Part shown: positions 1 to 6,800 of the stretch, one piece after another
How positions within the stretch are numbered: the stretch's first letter is position 1
How the letters are laid out: each line of letters opens with the position of its first letter
NCBI GenBank assembly: GCA_017860335.1
Contig: JAFNAU010000097.1
Coordinates: 1-7,047 of the forward strand
Direction of reading: 5' to 3'
Length of the DNA: 7,047 bases
From: Bacteroidota bacterium
Lineage (GTDB): Bacteria > Bacteroidota > Bacteroidia > Bacteroidales > Paludibacteraceae
Notes under the pieces: model-generated
Told to the model about the DNA's origin: nothing
The model's input: only the letters and a program-made list of their open reading frames with translations
Databases searched by the model: none
Made by a program: the position numbers and the translations under genes

Positions 1-576
1 GATTTTCAATACTCCGTCAGCAATAACTGCACATGTATCGGTGCCTCTGGCACCAGCAATATAATTCTGAATTTCGTTGTTGCCCCAGCCATTGGCGCCG
101 GTTTCATACCACCAGCGTGTTAAACTGGGTAATGGAGTTTTGCCACTGCTCTGGCGCGGATCGTTGAATTCGTCCTGCCATTTGAGTGTATAGCCTGCCG
201 GTACGTAATTCGGGATTGTCGCGGCAGCTTGCTTTACCGACAAGTTTTTGCTGTAAGTACCCGATTTGAATGTCAGCACGGCAGTTCGTTCGGTGTTCAT
301 GCCGTTTTTTGATAAGGTAATCTTCACACTTGTTTGTCCGTTATATCCCGAAGCAGGCGTAATAGTACACCAGGTCTGACTGGATGTGGCAGTCCATGAA
401 CCATTTGAAGTAACCGTCACATTTTGCGTATTCCCATCATCGGTAAAAGTAATATTTTCAGGTGTAAATTGCCAGGTTATTTCTGTTTTTGGAGGCTCTG
501 GGTCGGGTCCGTTATTATTCCCGCATCCGGCGAATAAAACCAGAACAATTAATAACAGTTTGTACATTGTTTTCAT
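1..576 (-). CDS. BACON-domain GH16 lipoprotein, probable surface beta-1,3-glucanase (laminarinase-like), C-terminus cut by window edge
   Basis: Translation from 576 gives 192 uninterrupted residues running off the left edge. The start MKTMYKLLLIVLVLFAGC is a lipoprotein signal peptide with lipobox LFAGC and Cys18 as the lipid site; a Gly/Asn/Pro-rich linker follows. Met4 (567) is a possible alternative start. Residues about 35-117 match a BACON domain: GSWTATSSQTWCTITPASG, later TERTAVLTF, ending LSVKQ. BACON domains are usually N-terminal spacers or glycan-adhesion modules on Bacteroidota surface enzymes. From residue 129 the GH16 fold begins: LKWQDEFND (131-139), then WWYETGANGWGNNEIQNYI (155-173) and DGVLKI (187-192). 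This closely follows the opening of GH16 laminarinases (W-x-DEF, then ETG-x-x-GWGNNE). The catalytic ExDxxE motif would lie beyond the edge, so activity cannot be confirmed. Inferred role: endo-cleavage of a beta-glucan at the cell surface, feeding the SusC/SusD importer encoded upstream. GH16 assignment is strong; laminarin as substrate is inference. Confidence 0.9.
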   Translation of the reverse strand, partial: MKTMYKLLLIVLVLFAGCGNNNGPDPEPPKTEITWQFTPENITFTDDGNTQNVTVTSNGSWTATSSQTWCTITPASGYNGQTSVKITLSKNGMNTERTAVLTFKSGTYSKNLSVKQAAATIPNYVPAGYTLKWQDEFNDPRQSSGKTPLPSLTRWWYETGANGWGNNEIQNYIAGARGTDTCAVIADGVLKI

Positions 577-653
577 TCCTATTTTGTGAACGTTGTTATT
601 ATTTAAACGCTTATAACTGAAAAAATGCATAATTTGGATTCAGGTTTTTTTGT
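577..653 (-). other. AT-rich leader of the GH16 gene, no recognisable promoter
   Basis: This stretch lies between the end of the terminator U-tract and the GH16 start codon. Read on the minus strand it is strongly AT-rich and ends in AACGTTCACAAAATAGGA directly before ATG. I looked for the Bacteroidota housekeeping promoter pattern (TTTG near -33, TAnnTTTG near -7) and found neither element on the minus strand. The AGGA abuts the start codon, too close to act as a normal Shine-Dalgarno site, which fits the A-rich, SD-poor initiation usual in this phylum. An ATGCAT palindrome at 625-630 is too short to interpret. A degenerate or sigma-factor-specific promoter could still be hidden here. Confidence 0.4.
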
Positions 654-698
654 AAAAAAAAGAAAAAAAGGAAGGGCTACAACCTTGTAGCCACTTCC
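654..698 (-). terminator. Intrinsic (rho-independent) terminator after the PKD lipoprotein gene
   Basis: In the minus-strand transcript, 698-670 forms a hairpin: GGAAG pairs with CUUCC (5 bp), one bulged U (693), then GGCUACAA pairs with UUGUAGCC (8 bp) around a GG turn, which in practice gives a four-base loop. The stem is followed at once by U7-C-U8 (669-654), a near-ideal U-tract. The hairpin starts 19 nt after the stop codon of the PKD lipoprotein gene, so it should end the transporter-binding protein transcript before the GH16 gene. The plus-strand side of the stem has no comparable T-tract and no plus-strand gene approaches it, so it is assigned to the minus strand only. Confidence 0.88.
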
Positions 699-717
699 AT
701 TTTTATTTGATTAGTAA

Positions 718-2259
718 TTATTCGTTGAAAGAGAAATCATCGAAGAAGAAAATACCTGGTCCGGCATGTCCTTCCGCTCCGAACTGAATGACAATCTTAT
801 CGTAATCAGTACGGGTTGCCACATTACTGAAATCGAAGGTAAGTTCAATCCATTTGTTAAGTTCAAGATCGCCTTTCACAATTTCGGTCTGCGATTGCCA
901 TGCATTGCCACCCATACTGCTATCCTGCAATTTAACAGCCAGTTGCGGACGCAATTTGGCATTAGAAATCCATGAACCTGCCGTTGCCCAGTCGGTTGTA
1001 TAATCGTTGGAAGGAATATACACTTTCATTTTGATCTTGTTCTGCTTTGTCAAATCGAATCTATACTTTTCAGCAGTAAATGAAACGTTGCTGTAGAAAG
1101 CAGTGGACTTCTGATAACGATATACTTTATCCGATTCATTGATAGGAACCGGCGCCGGATTATCGAATATTCCGGTTTTACCACCCATATCTTCTTTTGC
1201 GAAGTTAATTTTTGAGGTTCCTGTTTCAAAGTTTTCAGTCAGAGGCACAGCCTTCAATTCTTTCACTACTGGGGGAGGAGCAACATTTAATTCCTGTAGA
1301 CAATAAACAAACACCCAGTCCTGACCTTCTGCTGTGTTATCCACACGCAACGCCATTACTTTATCTGTTTGATAAATGATTTCATACACTTGTGAACCGC
1401 AATAATAGCCCATAAATGCATTACCTGTAAGAGTTATTGTTGGGAATTTTCCACTTTCATTCAGCGAAAAGTTATAATTTCCTCCACTGTAGGGGAAGAA
1501 AACATCCTCTCCGCTAACTCCCGTCACGTCAAAACCTCCGAGGGATGCTGATGATGCTTTTCTTCCATAACCCTCACCGTTATTTACTATATTAAGTTTA
1601 ACACCGGCTTGAATAAATGTAAATTTGAAATCATACATTTTCCAGGAAGCTTTTTCGTTAGCTCCGGCTCCCCACCAGTTTTGTCCGCGTGAACCCTGAG
1701 GACCTAACCCAAGGTGTCCCTTAATATCATAAGCAGCAGTTCTTTGATCATCGGGATATTGAGCTTTTAACGGTTTCAGGGCTTCGGCAACCTCTTTGCT
1801 GAAATTGTTATATTGGTCAAATACCCATGTTTTACCATCAGCATCGCCAGCTCCACCGGTCAAATTGACATAAGCAGGTGTGCTTATCAGATTATAATCA
1901 TTTTGAGCAATGTGAATCACCTGACTTTTAGTGGCTGATTTGCCGTCGGGTGTATTCATAGTGAGCGTAACTGTATAGTCTCCGGCAAAAGGATACTGTC
2001 CGACAACAGTTTTTGCATTGCCTGATCCACCATTACCCAAATCCCAGGACATGGAGTAAACTCCGTTGATGGCTGTGGTGTTGGTGAAAGTAATTACATT
2101 CGCACTGGTAGATGATGGAGTTTGTGAAAAAGTAATCTGATCGGCAGTAACAGTATCCAGTGTTCCCAAAGAGTACTTATCATCTTCCTGAGGACTGCAG
2201 GCTGTCACCAGCATGAATGACAGCAGCACCCCGATTCCGTTTTTTATTATATTTTTCAT
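718..2259 (-). CDS. PKD-domain lipoprotein, probable surface glycan-binding protein (SGBP-B/SusE position)
   Basis: A 513-residue protein. The signal peptide ends in lipobox LVTAC with Cys21, followed by SPQEDDK; acidic residues right after the cysteine resemble the Bacteroidota lipoprotein export signal, so surface display is expected. Residues about 40-118 form a PKD-like Ig fold (W72-D-L-G-N-G, then G93-D-Y-T-V-T-L). Residues about 124-325 form a beta-rich central region I cannot assign, with TWVFD (144-148), GHLGLGP (181-187), NWW (194-196), TITLTGNAFMGYY (274-286) and two cysteines (C287, C320) that could pair. A Pro-rich linker (326-332, VAPPPVV) leads to a C-terminal module (about 338-513) opening PLTENFETG and closing FFFDDFSF, the look of a jelly-roll carbohydrate-binding module; W424, W430, W454 and W470 are candidate sugar-stacking residues. 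No catalytic motif is evident. Its position directly after SusD fits the second glycan-binding protein of such loci, and PKD lipoproteins are known next to GH16 in laminarin loci of marine Bacteroidota. The start has an A-rich leader (AAAAAAAGACAAGT). Glycan binding is inferred; ligand unproven. Confidence 0.85.
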   Translation of the reverse strand: MKNIIKNGIGVLLSFMLVTACSPQEDDKYSLGTLDTVTADQITFSQTPSSTSANVITFTNTTAINGVYSMSWDLGNGGSGNAKTVVGQYPFAGDYTVTLTMNTPDGKSATKSQVIHIAQNDYNLISTPAYVNLTGGAGDADGKTWVFDQYNNFSKEVAEALKPLKAQYPDDQRTAAYDIKGHLGLGPQGSRGQNWWGAGANEKASWKMYDFKFTFIQAGVKLNIVNNGEGYGRKASSASLGGFDVTGVSGEDVFFPYSGGNYNFSLNESGKFPTITLTGNAFMGYYCGSQVYEIIYQTDKVMALRVDNTAEGQDWVFVYCLQELNVAPPPVVKELKAVPLTENFETGTSKINFAKEDMGGKTGIFDNPAPVPINESDKVYRYQKSTAFYSNVSFTAEKYRFDLTKQNKIKMKVYIPSNDYTTDWATAGSWISNAKLRPQLAVKLQDSSMGGNAWQSQTEIVKGDLELNKWIELTFDFSNVATRTDYDKIVIQFGAEGHAGPGIFFFDDFSFNE

Positions 2260-2283
2260 ACTTGTCTTTTTTTAATTATCCAT

Positions 2284-2317
2284 CGAAAACAGGTTTGCTA
2301 CATGAAACCTGTTTTCG
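2284..2317 (-). repeat. Perfect inverted repeat: intercistronic stem-loop between susD-like and PKD lipoprotein genes
   Basis: Positions 2284-2296 (cgaaaacaggttt) are the exact reverse complement of 2305-2317, with an 8-nt loop (2297-2304). The transcript would form a perfect 13-bp hairpin 22 nt after the SusD stop codon and 24 nt before the next start codon. On the minus strand the downstream flank is A-rich (ATGGATAATTAAAAAAAG) with no U-tract, so it is not a normal intrinsic terminator; the plus-strand flank also lacks a T-run. Plausible roles are a 3'-end stabiliser for the susC-susD message, an RNase processing site, or a partial attenuator setting the ratio of transporter to binding protein. 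The structure is seen directly; the role is inference. Confidence 0.8.
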
Positions 2318-2339
2318 GCAGGATTGTTGTTACAATAAA

Positions 2340-3878
2340 TTAATTATACCCCGGATTTTGTTTTAATTCAAACTCAGTTCCCTTGGTTTTATCGATTTCA
2401 GATTGTGGAATGGGTAGATATTTTTTATTATCATTCCACGTACGTGTACTTAACGGAGTACTTTCGGTTAACAGCGAGGTATCGCCCCAACGTACAATAT
2501 CCCAGAAACGGATGCCTTCTCCCACAAATTCGCGACGGCGTTCCAGTTTGATGTTGGCTACCGTTGCAGGTATCGGCTTATCTGTTCCGAAAGCACGATT
2601 ACGAACGCGATCCAGACATGACTGAGCAGTGATACCGTCCACTGCAGGCTGTCCATGAATTACTACCAGTTCGGCATAATTAAGTAAGGTCTCTGCAAAA
2701 CGGAAGATTCTGAAATTGTTGCAATAGTTTAGATCCACATCGCCCTGCGGATTGTAACCAACACGGGCAGCATATTTTGCCTGGAAAAGGTGTGTATCCT
2801 GAAAACGTGCGGTGTATTGCGAGCCTTCCCATTTGTTGATCGAGCCTTCGCGACGGGTATCACCTTCTTCGTACATATCCCAGGTAGCCTGGCGCACTGG
2901 ACCAAATCCCCATCCGCCTTTGAAATCACCTGTTTTACTGCCGGTGCTCAAACCGTTGGGTGAAATGAATGCCGGAAGATTGGTTCCGTAACCCTGCCAG
3001 CCACTTGCCCATGTTTTTCCTTCGGGCAACTGGTTGCTTTCGAAAATTGATTCCTGACAGAACTCATTTTCATCAATCCACATGGTTGCAAAGTTGTTAA
3101 ACAAACCATATTCGTTACTCTTGATGATTTCTGCCATATCTTTGGTTACTTCGGTATAGCGGGCAACGTCTTTCTGATACATTACCACGCGGGCTTTGAG
3201 CATCAGCGCTGCAGCTTTTGTAACACGACCTGTACTGGGGGAACCCTTTGAATAACTCATTGGCAAGCGGTCAGCACCGGCATCAGTTTTACCACAGGCA
3301 AAATCAAGATCTTTCATGATGGCTGCGTAAACTTCATTCGCGGTTAACTGTTTGGCCATGTAAGGAGCAGATGAAAGCGGAGCTTCGAAATACGGAACAT
3401 TACCCCAGAATTTCCAAAGCCAGTGTACATAATAAGCACGCAGGAAATGAGCTTCGGCCTGATATTGGTTCAGCTTTGCTTCCGGAACATTCACTGCATT
3501 ATCGCAGGCAATAATCACATTGTTACAACGAGCCAGACCGGTATAGAATATGCTCCATAATCCGTCAATATCTTCGTTGGGAGTAGTTGTGAACAACGAC
3601 AACAGGTACAACTGATGCTGGTCACCGGCATCACCACCGCCTTTGTAGATATCGTCCGACCTAAGGTCAGACATCAGCGGAATGCTGTTGTAATTATTAT
3701 TGGCGTAACTGTCGAACAGAAGTATCTGATAAGCCGAACCCAGATTGGATAGAATAGCTCCTTCGGTGGCAGAACCTCCTGCCGCTTGTTTTTCGGTGGG
3801 AAGAGCGGTTAAAAAGTCTTCTCCGCAGGATGTAAACCCTATAAGGGCTACAAACATTATAAATATATACTTTTTCAT
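2340..3878 (-). CDS. SusD/RagB-family outer-membrane glycan-binding lipoprotein
   Basis: SusD proteins cap the SusC barrel on the cell surface, bind oligosaccharide and deliver it for import. I take the start at 3878, giving 512 residues opening MKKYIFIMFVALIGFTSC, a standard lipoprotein signal with lipobox GFTSC and Cys18; an in-frame ATG at 3887 would add only MIH in front, and neither start has a Shine-Dalgarno site. CGEDF after cleavage is acidic, consistent with surface export. Family hallmarks follow in order: LRAYYVHWLWKFWGNVPYF (about 146-164), the FRFAETLLNYAEL helix (about 392-404), LDRVRNRAF (about 422-430), ERRREFVGEGIRFWDIVRWG (446-465), YLPIPQSEID (487-496) and the terminal QNPGY. 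These are the N-terminal helical (TPR-like) scaffold and the C-terminal SusD/RagB region. Length is normal for the family. An aromatic-rich stretch TWASGWQGYGTNLPAF (about 289-304) may contribute to ligand binding, but this is inference. It lies 21 nt after the SusC gene, so the two are co-transcribed. Confidence 0.95.
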   Translation of the reverse strand: MKKYIFIMFVALIGFTSCGEDFLTALPTEKQAAGGSATEGAILSNLGSAYQILLFDSYANNNYNSIPLMSDLRSDDIYKGGGDAGDQHQLYLLSLFTTTPNEDIDGLWSIFYTGLARCNNVIIACDNAVNVPEAKLNQYQAEAHFLRAYYVHWLWKFWGNVPYFEAPLSSAPYMAKQLTANEVYAAIMKDLDFACGKTDAGADRLPMSYSKGSPSTGRVTKAAALMLKARVVMYQKDVARYTEVTKDMAEIIKSNEYGLFNNFATMWIDENEFCQESIFESNQLPEGKTWASGWQGYGTNLPAFISPNGLSTGSKTGDFKGGWGFGPVRQATWDMYEEGDTRREGSINKWEGSQYTARFQDTHLFQAKYAARVGYNPQGDVDLNYCNNFRIFRFAETLLNYAELVVIHGQPAVDGITAQSCLDRVRNRAFGTDKPIPATVANIKLERRREFVGEGIRFWDIVRWGDTSLLTESTPLSTRTWNDNKKYLPIPQSEIDKTKGTEFELKQNPGYN

Positions 3879-3899
3879 ATGTATCATATTATTTTAGAA

Positions 3900-6800
3900 T
3901 TAAAGAGAAATGTTAGCACCGACAGAAATTGTTCTTGATTGCGGATAGATACCACGATCAATACCAATAGTTGTATATCCTCCGGATGCAACTTCAGGAT
4001 CAAACCCATCATATTTGGTGAGAGTCAGCATATTTTCAGCCATAACGAAAATTCTTAAATTTTCGATGGACACCTTCCGTGTCATTGATACGGGCAGTGT
4101 ATAACCCAGCTGTACAGATTTCATACGTGCATAAGAACCATCCTTGATATAAAGATCGGATGAACGCCAGTTGCTGTTTGCATTGGCAATAGTCATTCGC
4201 GGTATCGTATTGGAAGTACCCTCACCATGCCAGCGCTGGAGTATCCATTCCGGACGATTCATAGCGGGTATATCGCCACGCTGCGAGAAATCAAAGATGT
4301 CGTTGCCCAGCGTTCCCTGGAAGAATACATTCAAATCAAAGTTTTTCCATTCAGCATTAAGTGTCAAACCAAATGTCCAGTCGGGCATTCCTTTACCGAT
4401 TTTTACCTTATCTTCGTCGCTAATGCTTCCATCGCCGTTAGCATCAACAAAGCGTACATCACCTGGTTTGGCTGCCGACTGATATTTTTGTCCGTCTGTA
4501 TTTACATACGCGTCTATTTCTGCCTGATTTTGGAAGAGACCATCTGTTTTATAACCATAGAAATATGGGAAAACCTCACCGTTTTTTCCCTTTACATAAC
4601 TACCAACACCTGATGCTCCGGCATTTTCGTAAATTTGTTCTCCAGTTGCATTTCCAAGTTTGATCAACTTGTTTTTCAGATAGGAAGCGTTAGCCGAAAC
4701 CGAATACTTGAAATCACCGGCAGTTTGTTTCCATCCTGTTTCAAATTCAAGTCCCCAGTTTTGCATATCACCCACGTTGGCAATAGGGGAACCTTGTCCC
4801 ACGTAAGATGGGATAGGCTGTTCCATCAACATACCGTTGGTGATTTTTTTGAAATAATCGAAACTGAAAGTGAAAGCGCTTTTAAACAGATAGGTTTCGA
4901 AACCTATATCGGTTTGTTGCGATTCTTCCCATTTTACGTCGGGATTTGGTATTGAAGCAGGTGAACTACCATATTGCATTGCACCTCCTGTTTCACCCAC
5001 TTTGGTCGGGTCTCCGTTATTCACTTTATATCCGCCTCCGAAGTAATAGTTCTGTCCTCCATCCATCAGAGAAGTGTAACGGAATGCTCCAATTCGTTCA
5101 TTACCGTTTTTACCCCAGCTGAAGCGGAGTTTCAATGCGTCAATCCATTTTGGTCTGTCCTGCAGGAATTCTTCGTTGGTTAAATTCCATCCAAGTGAAA
5201 ATGCGGGGAATGTAGCCCATTTGTGATTCGGTCCGAAGTTGGACGATCCGTCGCGGCGAACCGTTGCCTGAAGGATATACCGTTCGGCATAGTTGTAATC
5301 CAATCGCGCAAAATAGGATGCCAGAGTTGCCTGATTATAACCACCTGTACCACCCCAAACCCGTTCGAGTTTACGATCAGCAATGGCTGAGTTTATGTTG
5401 GCTTTCAGTGGATCAGTTTCGAGCAATTGCTGGTCATTTCCTCCCAGGTTGCGATAGGTATATTTTTGAGCCGATTGTCCGAGTACAGCAGCAACATTGT
5501 GTTTGCCTGCGAATGTTTTATTGTATGAAAGTGTATTTTCAACCTGCCATTTGAAGCCTCTGTTCATTTCGCTCTGAACGGTACTTACATCGACAGTTTT
5601 TCCCTGAGTAGCCAGAAAATAAGGGAAAGTATAACTGTCAAAGCCCCAGAATGCAAGATCGACACCATAACTGCTCTTAAATTTGAGTTCGGGCAGTACA
5701 CTTAATTCACCCCAGAAGGTAGAAACAATTTTATCGCTGTTGTTCAATCCGCTGCTTGGCTGATTGAGCATAGCAACCGGATTAGCTATTTCCTGAAATC
5801 CCGAAGGAGGAATGGAAAATACCCGTCCGTCTTTGTCTTTTACGGCATTCGGATATTTGGCCAGGATGGCTGCTGCAGTCTCTTCGTCGGCATATACGGG
5901 TATCAACGGCGAGAAGGTCAAGGCACTACCGAGGATGGAACCATATTCCGAGTTGGCATCAATCGAAGAACTTTTGTCCCGGGAATAGCCCAGGTTAACA
6001 CCTATGCGTAATTTATTCAAAAAATCGCGGCTTTTTTCTTCAAAAATGGTATGTGTTGAATTGGAACGTACACTCCAGCGATTGTAATTTGATTTACCAT
6101 AATCACCACCAACAATACCCTGTTGGTCGAAATATCCTAATGACAGGAAGTATTGTGATCTGTCGGTACCTCCGGAAACGCTCAACTGATGATTTTTTAT
6201 CGGAGCATTGTAGTTGAAGGTTTCATCCTGCCAGTCAGTTCCTGTTCCGGCGTTCATTACCTGTTCGTTGTTATATCTAGCCAATCCTCCATCGTTAATT
6301 AGCCCTTCGTTCATGATAACCATGTATTCCTGAGCATTAAGAACCGATTTCTTTTTCCATGGATTTTGCCATCCATAGCTTACATTGTAGTTGATCTTGG
6401 TTTTACCGGCTACTCCGTTCTTGGTAGTTACCAATACTACTCCGTTAGCAGCACGTGCTCCGTAAATAGCAGCCGATGAAGCATCTTTCAGGATTTCCAC
6501 TGATTGGATATCCACCGGATTGAGGTAATTAATACCACCGTCAACCGGCATACCGTCAACGATATAAAGTGGATCACTGTTGTTTACGGTACCAATACCA
6601 CGAATACGGACTTTAGAATCGGATCCCGGCTGTCCGGAACTTTGTGTAATCTGAACACCGGAAACTTTACCTTTCAGTACATCTTCCACGCGCGATGGCT
6701 TTGTGTTGTTCAGTTGCTCCGCTGTTACACGGCTGATAGCAGCAGTAACCACACTTTTCTTCTGTACCCCGTAACCGATAACCACCAGTTCGTTCAGACT

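Noticed and set aside
386..975. Plus-strand open frames at 386-589 and 766-975
   Set aside because: They are antisense to the BACON-GH16 and PKD lipoprotein genes, whose reading frames have clear protein-family signatures.
2284..2317. The 13-bp inverted repeat as an intrinsic terminator
   Set aside because: No T-run follows the stem on either strand; the minus-strand flank is A-rich, so it is kept as a stem-loop of unknown role.
2729..2929. Minus-strand 66-residue frame inside the SusD gene, and similar at 5180-5383 inside SusC
   Set aside because: They are out-of-frame translations inside genes with strong family motifs and have no independent support.
4171..4955. Plus-strand open frames at 4171-4482, 4227-4613 and 4635-4955
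   Set aside because: They lie wholly antisense to well-conserved SusC barrel sequence, overlap each other in different frames, and show no domain, signal peptide or leader of their own.
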